From Kappaphycus alvarezii (taxonomy: Eukaryota > Rhodophyta > Florideophyceae > Gigartinales > Solieriaceae): DNA of 64,000 nt. The stretch spans positions 2,170,001 to 2,234,000 of the forward strand of contig NADL03000740.1 in assembly GCA_002205965.3 (NCBI GenBank). Reading direction: 5' to 3'. This document shows positions 12,430 to 24,037 of this stretch, piece by piece (the first letter of the stretch is position 1; each line of letters begins with the position of its first letter). A model generated the notes under the pieces. That model was given only the letters and a program-made list of their open reading frames with translations. It did no database searches and had not been told where the DNA came from. The position numbers and the translations under genes were made by a program.

Positions 12430-14100
12430 CAGATCGCTACTCAATTGCCGTTCCACCCATTTGCCATTCAAATTTTAGGACAACCCTGTACGGATCATTG
12501 TTTTCCTCGCGCACCGAATGCCATCCCTATCTCGCTGATTATTGACACCTTGGACAGCAACTGCAGCCAATCTCAAGAAAACATATTTCCGTGATTCAGC
12601 AGCTCAACAATCCCTTCAGTCCATTATTTCAATCTGATGCATTCATATTTGTAATCCTCCCGCCTTTTGCGCTAGAAATCCATGATTTTCTGGATAATAA
12701 ATGAATCAGCAGGTTGTTCTAGACAGGTTCCGTTTGGCGGCAAGAATATAAAAATGGTTTTATTCTTCGACAGGAACGACTCAAATTCTTCATCCACGGC
12801 ATGACCAGAGCAATTATCGACAAATGAAATACGACGCCCCGCATTCGGAAGAGGCTTGATGGCCCGAGGCTCAGAAAGCCAAGCCTTAAAAACTTTTTAT
12901 CCATCCATCCTTTGGGACCAGAGCGGTACTAAAAACCTGGCAAATTGTCCTGAATACCCCTTACAGGATATGATCTGTTTTGGTTTTTGGAGATTAACGT
13001 TGGTGTCTCAATGCGAGCATTCACGCCCCCGGACGATCGGACCATCAATGTAATGGATCACCTCCAGACGCTACATCAGCATACCTCACATCTGAATATT
13101 TTAAACCCCAAATTGTTCCCATTATACATGTTAAATACAAAGTGAGTTTCATCAGCGTTTTCAATTCGATTCTCGTTATATGCTTTCGCTTCAAAACATA
13201 TCTTCAATTCACTAAAATGAAATTCTGCAGACATTTCAACGTGTAGCGCTTTTGATGAGCTTGTCAGTAGTTTTCGAGTCTGCGCCCGGAGCAATATTCT
13301 GATAGAGTTAATAAAATGTTGAACCCATCGAATGCCAATACGCGGAGAAATCAGAACGCGATTTTCAACAATCAAGGAGTGAAAATCACCGCTGTATTTC
13401 ACTTCACAGGCCCTACAGCTTTACACGAATTTATTGCATCTACTGTACTGTAGATTCACCCTCCGGTAAACTTATAACCAGGGCTACTAGGCACGTTGCT
13501 CTCACTACACTTTTCCTTGCAGTTCTGAACACAGCGTTTCCCCCATTGGTACACTTGCAGTAGTTACGGGCGAGTTAGACACTGGGATATAATATCACTG
13601 CTTTACCAATAAAAACCTGCCTTGCTATCCCATGCAAACTTGGACCAATGTACGTCTTACATCTTGTCAGAGTATGTCACTTGTGCCGACTTCAATTCTG
13701 AAAGCGCGGCTTACGATACCTTCAGGGCTGTTTTATGGGATAATCTTTGCAATCGCTACTGTTAGACTAAATTTTGCTCTAGTATGAAGCTATCTCCAGT
13801 TCTATATAAACCCTGGTTTGGAGCGGCCGGCTTAAACAAGCCAGCCTCAACCAAAGTTTCAACCACAGTTCAACCTAGATCTACTCGTGTGCACTTAAAA
13901 CCCCACAAACACACACCAATTCAGCTTTATCAATTAATTCTCTGGCGTGCAGCTGCAATACTAATGCCGAAAACTTGACCCCAACCTTTCGAAGTCTTTG
14001 AAACTCACTTAATAAGTCTGCGTAAAGAACCGTTGCCCACTCACTCCTATTCCTTCCTCTCCCTGACATTGCTTTGAATCGCGGCCTTTCACCCCGCCCG
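12430..14100 (-). mobile_element. Decayed pogo/Tigger-like DDE transposase
   Basis: On the minus strand an N-terminal helix block (about 14069-13880) reads LLSEFQRLRKVGVKFSALVL, like the leader of CENP-B/pogo-type transposases. The DDE core follows with ENADETHFVFNMYNGNNLGF (about 13165-13095), FVDNCSGH (about 12827-12804) and LPPNGTCLEQPAD (about 12743-12705), giving the three acidic positions in the right order. A degraded tail continues to about 12430. At least one frameshift separates the first and second acidic blocks, and stops occur in the DNA-binding half. Terminal inverted repeats were not found. Superfamily: Tc1/mariner-related, pogo branch, by motif order. Confidence 0.7.
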
Positions 14101-15099
14101 TCGTCTCGCCGGATATTCCATTTCCTCGCTGTGTATCAGATTTGAGCTAGTGCTTGAACACGATTCCGCCCCCTCATTCTCGCTTTTTGGATTTTCGCTT
14201 TCTCTGTTCCAGGAAATAATTGTGGTAATTGCCAGATAGTTCTAGAAATGAAGTTTTTCTCCCCATCTTCTTGTGCAGATTGTACCATCTATTGTGTAAC
14301 ATTAAACCTAGCGATAGTGAAGACGTGAACCTTTCGGCGATTGGTTCTCTGTTCCGAATTGACTGAGGTTGCTCTATTCTTTTCACAAACTGAATTTCGA
14401 GTTGATATTTGTTGATCCGTGGAGGCGTGGTTTGCAGTGGAAGACATCCGCCGTCTAAGTGCAGCGGCAACAGCTAGCTCAATGGGCTATCAGTGCCAAT
14501 TCTGTTGAGTAGAGCGCTTTCTGGTAGTATTTTTGGGATTTTTGGGAGGTTCGTGTATTCTAATATGCAGATGGGCAGGTGTAATGGATAGAAATGGTGA
14601 TCTCGTAAAAAAATCGAGAGGGTGAAAGTATGCTTGTATTCCTTTTCATGAGAGTTTTCTCTGGGGTGTCGGATACGGCAGTTTCATCCGCCGGAGGTAC
14701 TTTAAAGGTCAAAAATTACAATTAAGGCGAGTTATGACAGATATGATTTTTATGGTGGAGTTCAATGATTAGAATGGCCAATTTTAATTCTGCCCCATGT
14801 TAATATTTTCACCCAATCTAACTCCGTTATATGGTGTATTTTCCTTTTAATTTTCAGCAAGAAATTCCCTGTTCTCTTGAAAATCTCCAAGTCTGAAGTA
14901 CTGTAGAACCTGGGTAATGCTTAGAACATCCCATAGCGAGCCCATTCGGGAAAAGAGAAAGCTCTTTTTTGAATCCATAAAGCTTATGCCTACCGCTAAA
15001 AATACTTTTCCTTCCTGCATGCTACCACTAGGTTTAAACGCCTGCTGAAAGGTAACTTATGTAGCGTCTCTAGCATAACTATTGCACCTGAAAAAATTC
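14101..15099. other. No gene recognised
   Basis: Low-complexity, AT-rich sequence between two transposase remnants. Open frames on the minus strand near 14470-14174 may be the 5' part of the pogo-like element, but no motif supports it. Confidence 0.35.
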
Positions 15100-15290
15100 C
15101 CCTAATTTCTTAGCATTTCCATGCTAAATTGTTCACAACCTGAATTCGCTGCTGCCTCAAACATAAAATCACTTGTTGTTCGGACGAAACCGTTGATTAA
15201 ACTCTCGAATAATGCGCCCTTTTTTCCAACAACCCGTGCTGCAAAATCCCTCTGTCCCGCAGTTATGACAACCGCAATCATCATAAAAAT
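15100..15290 (-). mobile_element. Harbinger-like transposase N-terminal fragment
   Basis: A short open minus-strand frame reads TAGQRDFAARVVGKKGALFE and then LINGFVRTTSDFM. This aligns by eye with the helix preceding the catalytic core of the transposase at 52.6-52.7 kb (VRGQWKILAKITSLKGPTF), sharing the GQ, hydrophobic-Ala-Arg/Lys and KG-x-x-F positions. The rest of that transposase is not present next to it. Family placement depends on this internal comparison. Confidence 0.4.
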
Positions 15291-18200
15291 GCATTCTTCG
15301 CCCTAAAATCACTTTTTCGAACCCGCCCTGTATCGGTGCTCGTTACTATGAGATCAGAAAAAAGCCACATTTATAATCGAACTCTTGTGGATTTAAGTTT
15401 GTCATCTTGAGAATCGCGTAGCTTCCACCGGCCTCCTAGAGGCAGTCGAAGATTGGACACTCGGCGCCATTTTCATCATGAAAGTCCTAGCAGTCCGTCC
15501 CATTTTACGCTTTTGTTTGTGCACCTCGCTCTATCGCATCTAATCAACAGAATAGAGGGAAGTGCAACATGCAGGGCCTCCAAAATTGACTAACTTTGGA
15601 GATGGAGGCAAACATCTGCATGTTGCGGGCTACACCCAACCACTGAAGCTGCAGACCTGGACCAAATGGCATAGCTCAGCCTTTGATGAAGCCGAGATGA
15701 CACCTTCGCTTTAGAGCTTCCGATACGGACCGCGATGGCAGCCGCAACCTCGTCGACCACCTTAGTTGTGGTCACCGACGGGTATCCCAGGGAGTCAAAG
15801 GATAGCGGCACAAACTGCCATCCGAGTTACGGGGGTCCAGGTGAACCTTGGCCAGTAATGGCGGAGATTTTGGTCGCAAAGTCCCTTAGTTTCCATCGTT
15901 CCGATGTCAGGCTGATACCGTATTTGTTTAACTGCAGGATTGGACTACTGGTTTCTTGGCACCATCAAATAAGCATCTCCATTCGGTCGTGGTAGCATAG
16001 GAGTAATGTGATATTATGTCTCCTCTCTTGTGACCGCTTGAGACGAGCGCTGAAAATGACGTCAGGGAGAGCAGCTCCAAGAAGCGTTTGCCCGACTGTC
16101 TTAATCATGATTTTGATGGCCGCCACTACGTGATAAACTGTCCAAAGACTTCTGATCAGCGTGAACAGAGGCTCTTGAAAGAATACAAGTCGCAGAAGAG
16201 GAGCGACAACAAACCGAAGAGACAGGACGGTGAATCTTCCAAAGGAAAACTGCGACGTATAGGCGCAGCGCAGACTAACAGCCACTCGTCCTTATTCAGT
16301 GCTTTTTTTGTGACGGGGCTGTTGAGGTTGTAGTCATAGACGATCAAGGACCGGAAATTAATTTGATTACAGCCAAGATTTTCCGTCACATTAAGGAAGC
16401 AGTGTCTTCTCTTCAGTTGAGAGAACTGTCCCCACCGGAGTTGTATCAGGGTATTGGTAAGGATTCCAATGCGATCATTTGTACACATGAGATCACACTG
16501 GACGTACAGCTCCGCATCAGGCATGGAACTAAGCTACTGCTACGGTCCATGGTGTGGAAGTGGGAGAAGCGGCAATTGATAAGGTCATTATTGGCAGGGA
16601 GGTGTTACAGTCTATCGGATGTGACAACAAGGCCATTTTAGCAGCGGCCTGCGGTTTAGCAGCGGCCTGCGACCGCAATGATGGTATAATTAATATACCT
16701 GATTCGTTATCTGAGGACGCAAAGAAGAGGCAAGCGCAGAATGCGGGACTTAATCGCGCACTGAAGCATGGTGGAGTATTCCACAGTAATGCCTCTGAGG
16801 GCGACAATGGCTTAGATGACTCACGCTTCTACATTGATCTGGGCGACGATGAGCCCGAGGTCATAAAACAGGAGTTGCAGGGCTTAACTAAGGAAGCAAG
16901 CGACAGTGGCATGTCGTCTGAGGATATGGAGACGCTATCCGTTATGATTAATGAGTTCAATTCGATTTTCGATTGAGGCTGGGGAAATCCGATCCAGGCC
17001 GACTGCCGACAGTGAGGATAACATTAGATCCTGACAAGCTGCCGATGAAAGCCAAGGCGCGTACGTACCCGGTGCCACAAAATGTTTTTTCTAAAAGCTT
17101 ACACAGCTAAACTAGTGGAGCTTGGGATATTCATCCCAAACCCCATGCGGACTGGCAAGCAGCACCGCTGCTAGTGCCAGCATTAGACGGGCTCTAAGGC
17201 TAGGTTCAGCTGTGCGATCGATCTTCGACCTGTTAATGCTGCTACGATTAAGCAGTCGTGGCCGATGCCACATCTAGACTCGGAAGCATAGGACTTCGCC
17301 GGGATTCGGTGCTTCGCCGTGATAGGCTTTGAGCACGGCTATTGGCAGTTGCCACTACACCTGAATATTATGATGCATGTGAAGTGGTGTGCCCGGATTG
17401 GACCTTTTCATTTACCAGAGTAATTCCTGGATTGACTAATGCTGCAGCACATTTCCAATCGACAGTGGAACCGCTTTTTAAGGAGCTCCGGGCTAATTTA
17501 AAATCATGGATAGACGACTTCAATCTGCATGCTGAGATCGAGGACAGGCTGCTCAGTGTGCTGCGTCGTTTCTTTGAGATACGCAAGGAGTATGGACTAC
17601 TCGTGTCAGCCAAGAAGAGCCACTTCTTTGCTAAATAAATCAAGTGGTGCGGTAGATTGTTAAATGGGGACGGGAATACGATGGATCCAGCGAAGGTGGA
17701 GGGACTCCGCGAAATGCATGAGCCGAAGACAGCGATGAGTTGTGTGAATTCATTCACTGCTGTCGGAGGTGAATTCATTCACTGCTGTCGGTGGATGGCG
17801 ACAGCTATCCCCGACTTTGACAAACGGATTGCTCCGTCGGCAGCCGTCCTCGAGAGGGCCTATGAGAAGGCCGGCCGGAAGAAGAAGCGCGCTGTCAAGG
17901 GCATTTCATTACACTCACTGTCCTGGGGCCGTGAGGAGACGCAAGCGTTCGTTGATATTCAGGAAAGTCTTCGTAATGCCGTTTATTCGTCTCACCCCCA
18001 GTAGGGTAATATCATATGTGTGTTCACGGATGTCTCGGACAACCACTTATCAGGGGCGGTCACCCACGCAGATCCTAAAACGTTGAAGAGGCCGTTCAAT
18101 CAGCAAGAGCACGAGCCGCTTGCATTTCTAGGTGGTTCCATTAAGGGAGCCCAATGTAACTGGAGCACTTTATGAGCAGGAAGAATTCGCTATTGTCAAG

Positions 18201-18785
18201 ACGTTCGATAATTTAGATTATCTTTTCATGGGCGAGCACCCGTCTATTTGTTTACCGACCATCGGAATGTACTGTTCGTGTTCGCGCCATATGCGATGTA
18301 TTCGTCTATTAGCCAGCCTATTGTGGCGAAGGTGCAGCGGTGGGCTGTTTTCCTCTCTAAGTTTGAGTACAATGTTGAGCACATCCCCGGGTATGAGAAC
18401 GTTTTCGCGGGTATACTCACTAGGTGGACAAGGGGTACAGAAAACAAAACCTCAGCGCTAACAGAGTGTTCAGTCTAGTACAGACTGCAGCCCAGGTGTC
18501 GCCACCCATAGACAAAGTGGAATGGCCAAGCATGGAGGAGATCAGGTGTGTGCAGTTATAGCACGACGCACCGTCCCGCTTGAGGAAGGGTGATGGCGAG
18601 TTGCTGTATGATGGTTCATTAATCTGGATCTCAGCAGCGGCTACCGAACCGGAGCTAAAGACACTCATCCTATAATACTGCGGAAGTGTCGGATACCGGG
18701 GGAGAGATGCGACCGAAAGTCTACTTCGTGAGAACTTTACCTGGCGAGGAATACGGCGAATGTACGCGACTTTGTAAAAGGTTGC

Positions 18786-19784
18786 TTGCAATATATAGTG
18801 ACTCGTACAGGGCAGACCGTTCCACGTCCTTTAGTGTCAGCGCTGCACGGAGAACTGCCGAATGAAGTGATACATTTCGACTTTCTGTATATGGGCGAGA
18901 GTGTAGTAGATCTACAGTATGTACTACTCATTAGGGATGACCTCAGTTCATTCACTTGGATCTGGCCCACGACTGCAGCCTCTACTGAAGCTGCTGCTGA
19001 TGCACTGTGTACTTGGATTGCAATTTTCGGGGTGATGGAGTTCATGGCATCAGACCAGGGGACCCATTTTAAGAATGAGATGTTCAAACTCATAGCCGAG
19101 GAGCTCAAAATCAGCCACTGTTTCACTACTGCGTACTCCCCGTGGGCCAATGAGACAGTCGAGAGAGTGTGTCAAGAAGTGAAACGTGCGTGTGTCGCCG
19201 TACTACATGAGTTTCGTCTCGATGCAAATGATTGGCCTGCTGTTACGGAGTTTGTGCAGGGCATCTTGAACCACGCGGAGCTGAAGCGTCTAGGACTGCG
19301 TGAGGGTGTTACAGGAGTTTATCGCTCACCGTTGGAGATATTCATGGGACTTAGGCCTACTAGACCGCTACTCCAGGCTATGCCTATGGAGAGTTACAGG
19401 AACATCCCTACGCTGTCAGAAGTCCGCGCAAGGCAACTTGTAGAGATAGAGCAGACACAGATTGCACTGGACAGTATGCATAGAGATGTGAGCGAGAAAG
19501 TGTCAGCGCGTCCAAAAGAGTCCATTTCCAGGCACAATGAACGTACAAATGTGAGCCCAGTCACGTTTGGTATAGGGGATTACGTGCTAGTACGCAAGGC
19601 TCAAGAGCACGGGCACAAACTGCAATTCCGTTGGAGGAGTCCCAGAAAAATCTTTGGAACACAATCCAAATGGGTTAATGATGTTAAGGATCTACTGGGA
19701 GGAAGAGTCGAACAGGTACATGTGCGCGGGATTATCTTTTATAAAGCAGCGCTACAGAATCTATCTGTTAACCCCAGCTATTGA
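18786..19784 (+). CDS. Ty3/gypsy integrase, open reading frame
   Basis: This 332-codon frame encodes a DDE retroviral-type integrase core plus C-terminal region. The first Asp is in VIHFDFLYMG (about residue 32), the second in ASDQGTHF (about residue 89-96) and the Glu in ANETVERVCQE (about residue 125). A basic C-terminal region with GDYVLVRKAQEHGHKLQFRW (about residues 267-286) matches the GPY/F-like module of chromoviruses. The zinc-binding HHCC part lies upstream in broken frame, so the frame is an internal polyprotein fragment and its first codon is not a true start. The contrast with the decayed RT upstream suggests that little time has passed or that the break is uneven. The stop at 19784 sits just before the chromodomain, in another frame. 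Confidence 0.8.
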   Translation: MQYIVTRTGQTVPRPLVSALHGELPNEVIHFDFLYMGESVVDLQYVLLIRDDLSSFTWIWPTTAASTEAAADALCTWIAIFGVMEFMASDQGTHFKNEMFKLIAEELKISHCFTTAYSPWANETVERVCQEVKRACVAVLHEFRLDANDWPAVTEFVQGILNHAELKRLGLREGVTGVYRSPLEIFMGLRPTRPLLQAMPMESYRNIPTLSEVRARQLVEIEQTQIALDSMHRDVSEKVSARPKESISRHNERTNVSPVTFGIGDYVLVRKAQEHGHKLQFRWRSPRKIFGTQSKWVNDVKDLLGGRVEQVHVRGIIFYKAALQNLSVNPSY

Positions 19785-20026
19785 AATATGCAGAGCACTC
19801 TGAGACAACGTACCAGAGCGCAAAGGAGTTGCGTAGTATTGGCACACGAAACGGGCAAATTGAGATCTTAGTTGAATGTCAAGGTTTGCCGGATGCCGTC
19901 GATCAAACCTGGGAGCCACTGAGCTCAGTGTTTGAAAATCTCCCCGGTCTCTTAGAAGACTTTCTAGCCAGCGCTGTTCAGCGGGATTTGAGGGCTAAGG
20001 CCTGCAGAATCTGTAACTTTAACTAA
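19781..20026 (+). CDS. Chromodomain tail of the Ty3/gypsy polyprotein
   Basis: The frame reads GQIEILVECQGLPDAVDQTW and EPLSSVFENLPGLLEDFL, the chromodomain pattern in which a strand with aromatic/hydrophobic residues leads into TWEP and a closing helix. In chromoviruses this module follows integrase and is thought to guide insertion to marked chromatin. It begins 4 bp before the integrase stop in a shifted frame, so the two were probably one polyprotein and have been split by a small indel. The first of the usual aromatic cage residues is not evident. Confidence 0.7.
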   Translation: MKYAEHSETTYQSAKELRSIGTRNGQIEILVECQGLPDAVDQTWEPLSSVFENLPGLLEDFLASAVQRDLRAKACRICNFN

Positions 20027-20029
20027 CTG

Positions 20030-20660
20030 AAGTTACTTCACGCTAACGCTAACTTCATGGGGCCGTGTTGTGACGCACAGCTTCTGCTGTGACGTACAGT
20101 ATGTTAAGATCCCAAAAGGATGTTTACTGTGTTAGGTAGTGTACGTCTTTTAATTGAAAGGGCGAAAGGACGCCAAAGTTGAAACGAGGAGCTTAAGTAG
20201 AGTCTTCGGAGTAAAAACAGGCCTCCGATCCCACCATCGGGAGGCAGAGCCGTGTGTTCATCATTATTGTTCCGATAGTGACAAGGAACGAAGCCGCGTG
20301 AGTTGCAACAACTCCAAAGCAAATTCTTCACCAGCCATCTTCACAAACAAATGCTTTGCCTCTTCTCAAATCAACTGACCCCCAGAACGCACAATCCGGA
20401 TTGCAGATCATATTTACTGCTTTGGCTGGCCGACTACTGCACTTTTGTGCAACCAGGGATTGGGACACGCAGCGGATGGGGGGTAGATAATCGGTAGTAG
20501 GGCAATGTAGGTAGGGAAAGCAACATGCTTTTATTAAGAAGTGTTGGGGCTGAAAAAGTCAACCGGGCTACGTCGTCAGTGACGCCGCTACTAATCGAGG
20601 ATGATATCCCTTGGGGGAGAGGGAGCGAACCAGCGCCGGACAGTGTGTCGTAGGACAGAG
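20030..20660. other. Possible 3' LTR or flank of the gypsy element
   Basis: The sequence right after the chromodomain stop is where a 3' LTR would lie. It contains short inverted motifs (near 20070-20100) and a G/C-balanced composition unlike the AT-rich debris, but I found no matching copy upstream of 15.6 kb, so it is not called an LTR. No gene is seen. Confidence 0.3.
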
Positions 20661-20670
20661 CCACTGTAAT

Positions 20671-20690
20671 GTACTGTACAGTACTGTACT
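20671..20690. promoter_or_regulatory. GTAC palindromic array upstream of CRTISO-like gene
   Basis: A run of GTACTGTACAGTACTGTACT, self-complementary around ACAGT/ACTGT. It lies about 380 bp upstream of the start codon at 21074. A CACGTG box follows at about 20835. Confidence 0.6.
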
Positions 20691-21073
20691 GGTTAAATTC
20701 TACTGCAACCCAACAGGATTGGAAAAGCATCACACGACAAACACTACGTACCATTCAGATGCGCATCCACCAGCGCCTCAGCCGTGTCATGTTGGCCTCG
20801 GTGGCGACGGCCTTCATCTCCAGGCCTCAAAATGCACGTGACCGACATGCACCATCGAGTCAGATCACAGCTAAATGGCCTTTCAGAGTGTGTAAACCCC
20901 GCGAAAGTGCGCATGTTATGGTACAGTAATCTCTCCTAATTCGGATCAGTACAGTATTCCTCTTGCAGTTCTTTTCCTGCACACAATTCACCCTCTCCCC
21001 CTTCGCGCACGCCTTCCCGGCTCCGTTTGACCACTTTTACTGTCACTCCCCACTTACCCAACAAAAGCCAGCC

Positions 21074-22813
21074 ATGCCACTGCCACTGCCAGCCTTTCTG
21101 TCCTCCGTCCCGCTTCCCCTGTCCCGCACAAATATCACCTGCATCCCTCCCCTCCATCCCCACCGTCTCACCCCATTCATCACACACACCTCTCATTCTC
21201 ACTCTCCATATTGTCTTGCCACCAAGCCCCCGCCGCCCAACTCTAATTCGCCCTCCAAGTTCGACGCTATTATTATCGGCTCTGGTTTCGGTGGTCTTTC
21301 CTGTGCCGCCGCCCTCACTGCTTACGGTTTCCGACCTCTTGTACTGGAGTCGCACTACGCCCCGGGTGGTGTAGCACACGGTTTCACCGCTTCTTCTAGT
21401 GCAGGTCAATTTCATTTCGATACTGGCCCTAGCTTTTTTTGTGGTTTATCTACACACGCCAGCTTATGTCCTGTGAAACATGCACTGGATGCTGTCGATG
21501 AGCGTGTTCAATGTGTGAGTTACGATCGTTTTTGCATCGATGATTTAAAAGTCGGTACCCTGCACGTATGTCAGGATGAGATGCAGACCTTAGAGAATGT
21601 CCAGCGCCTGGTTGGCCGCGAACCTCGGCGCCAGTTGGAGCGTTTTTATGCTGCCATGAATTCCATGCATGCAGTTATGGATGTTCCGGCAATAGCATTG
21701 AGAGGTGATTGGAAAGCAATTCCCATGTTGGCCAAAAAGTGGGCCCCGAGCATGTTAGGCCTACTGCCTTATGTCAATGACATTCGTGCTCCCGTTGGTA
21801 GGCTGATCGATAGGCTGCGAGTAACTGACCCTTTTGTAAGACGCGTATTGGATACAGAAGCCTTCTTGCTATCGGGATTGAAGGCGGACAAAACCATCAC
21901 CGCAGAAATTGCCTTTATGGTCGGGGAGCGAGCCAAGAAGGGCTCCATGGAGTATCCTATAGGCGGTGCTACCAGTATAATAGACTCTCTAGTACGGGGA
22001 ATAGAGCGTAAGGGTGGTGAGGTGAGATTGCGATCGCATGTCAAACAAATATTGGTAGAGAACGGCGTTGCTATTGGTGTGGAACTGCAAAAGGGTGGCG
22101 AGAGGCTTTACGCGCGCATATTTTCTCCAACGCTTCACTTTGGGATACTGTTCAACATCTGCTGCGCGCGATGCCCTTCCCAACTCGTATCGACGACGGC
22201 CATGGGAACTCCGGTAGTAGAGTCCTTTATGCATGCTCATTGGCGATTCCACGGGACGGATTGGATAACATTATCGGACATCATGCGATTATCATTGATT
22301 CCGATATAGATATTGCGGTTCCAGGAAATGTAGTTATGCTCAGTATTCCGACCTTGTGGAGCCCCGAACTTGCCCCGGAGGGCTGGCATATTATTCACGC
22401 CTACACACTAGAACCATATGACCGGTGGCCAGCGCTAAAGAAGGATCGCAAGTCGTATGAAGCAGCAAAGGAAAAGGCAGGCAGAGCCGTTGTTTCGGGC
22501 TATACGGCGTGTAATTCCGGATTTGGATCAACGGTTGGAAAGGGAAGGGAGCCTTGTCATGTTGGGAAGTCCGTTGACACATGCAAGATTCAATCGGAGA
22601 TATAAGGGCACATACGGGGCTGCGATTGATGCTGGAAAGGAAGAGTTTGAGTGGCCAGGCGACATACCGATAAAGGGTTTAAAGAGATGCAGTGACTCTG
22701 CATTTCCAGGGATCGGGGTGCCGAGTAGCGCAGCAGCTGGGTTGATCGCGGCGAATGAATTGGTTGGGATGCGAGAGCATATGGAGCTTGTTGAGAAGGT
22801 ATTCCCATTGTAA
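21074..22813 (+). CDS. CRTISO-like FAD oxidoreductase (frame interrupted)
   Basis: A member of the phytoene desaturase/carotenoid isomerase superfamily, probably plastid-located. The first ATG in frame gives a Ser/Pro/His-rich, acid-poor leader of about 60 residues, transit-peptide-like. The FAD-binding Rossmann motif IIIGSGFGGLSCA is at about residues 71-83, and a GGV-HGF block follows. Further on are MEYPIGGATSIIDSLVRG and SNASLWDTV, and at the C-terminus FPGIGVPSSAAAGLIAANEL, which resembles the CRTISO-like clade of plants more than CRTISO itself. The frame slips near 22118-22130 (a T-run, one base short) and again near 22465-22485, and the protein reads through correctly if both are small indels. 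Total about 580 codons, normal for the family. The substrate is unknown; carotenoid chemistry is inferred from the superfamily. Confidence 0.8.
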
Positions 22814-24037
22814 TGTGCTCAGGATATATTTAAACATCGGTATTGTAGATAAGCTCAACTCTTGGTCTTGTCTTGCTTGGAATCCGGAGTGTCTGTTTTC
22901 CGAGACGATCTGTTCACCACTGGACTTTTCAATACATGACTGCCGAGAGCAGACCAATCAACCTGTAGACCATTCGAAAACACTCCTTTCAGAGATGCAC
23001 AAGATGTTCATCTGTATGGGTTTGCCACAAATCTGTTCACAACTTGGGATCTAATTCAAGGGCTCCAACCTAGCTTGACGATCCAACAAAAGGGATACCC
23101 GAGAAGATTCTCTTTCACTTTGCTCGAAAAGCCCGAACTTAGAGTAGCTGTCGACGAACCCCGTCCGATCCCATTTTCAAACGTCCCTATTTCGCATCAA
23201 ATCTTTTCAGAAAGATCCATGCACAAGATCCGACAGAGCAAAAGATCCAGATACTGCACGGCACAGTCGATTGAGGTGAGGTCAGTGACCTTTTCTCTGT
23301 CACTGAAATGCTCCTGCTTCTTTCCTACTACAGTGCTGTATGATACTGGACGAATTTATTCCCCGTATAGGTCGCCGGTACGACACTTCCGACAGTGTGA
23401 TTCGTCGTCGCATCAGCCAGTGGCTCATTTGTGTCATGTGGTGGTCCATCGCTCTGTCCATCCTCTGTCGCACTCAACTGCAACATCAGCTATCTACAGC
23501 AACATCAGCTAACCGAATACTGCTCAAGATAAGTAAAAAGACTAAAAGCGATTATACAGTACAGTATATAGACTGTACAGTACTGGGAATAGACAGCGGC
23601 CTGTACCGCACAGAGAAAGTTTAAACTAGAGATATTTACAGTAATGTAGTGTAAGAGTGGGTTTTCTTTTACCGTAATTGAATAAAGTGCTGGTCGACAT
23701 CTACTGGATCACGTGCGGGATCCAAAGTTTGGGAATAGATTATCGCATGCGTGAAACTTGGATCATTCAATCCGTACACTTTGTTTCAACATATAACACG
23801 CGATACACATTCCCGACAAATCCATGTCTCCCACGTTTCCCACGTCTCCCACGTCTCCAGCATATCCACGTTTCAATCTCCATTCCGCACTTTATTCATG
23901 ATGTTTCTACTAGAGTGTACACTCACGGACCGACTATTAAGACTATTAAAGTCGGTCAGTACAACAGATCACGCGGCCGTTCACATCCCGGTCTTGATCC
24001 GCTTCTTGATCCAACTCCAATCCCACTCGTCCCCGCA
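22814..24037. other. Intergenic region with REP promoter signals
   Basis: No gene recognised. A GTAC array lies at 23555-23585, CACGTG at about 23711, and four near-tandem CCCACGT units with a 9-bp period at about 23825-23870, all upstream of the Rab escort protein start at 24038. Confidence 0.5.
23555..23585. promoter_or_regulatory. GTAC palindromic array upstream of REP
   Basis: TACAGTACAGTATA then a short spacer and ACTGTACAGTACTG, an imperfect inverted arrangement about 450 bp upstream of the REP start codon. Confidence 0.5.

Larger units (their letters stand above)
15590..20030 (+). mobile_element. Ty3/gypsy element with chromodomain
   Basis: Plus-strand domains appear in gypsy order. 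Gag tail: CLNHDFDGRHYVINC (from about 16103) looks like a CCHC knuckle with the second Cys lost. Protease: IDDQGPEINLI (about 16335-16370), where D-S/T-G has become D-Q-G. RT: broken from about 16990 to 17640, with FTRVIPGLTNAAAHFQST and SWIDDFNLHAE (the YxDD region reads WIDD). RNase H tail: FEYNVEHIPGYENVFAGILT (about 18360-18420). Integrase (18786-19784) and chromodomain (19781-20026) follow. There are stops in gag-RT-RNase H but a clean integrase. Two short tandem duplications (16638-16671 and 17744-17792) lie inside it. Terminal repeats were not identified; the 5' boundary is approximate. Confidence 0.85.

Noticed and set aside
20434-20754. Minus-strand 106-codon frame through the GTAC array
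   Set aside because: No family resemblance, and its middle is only the translated palindrome.
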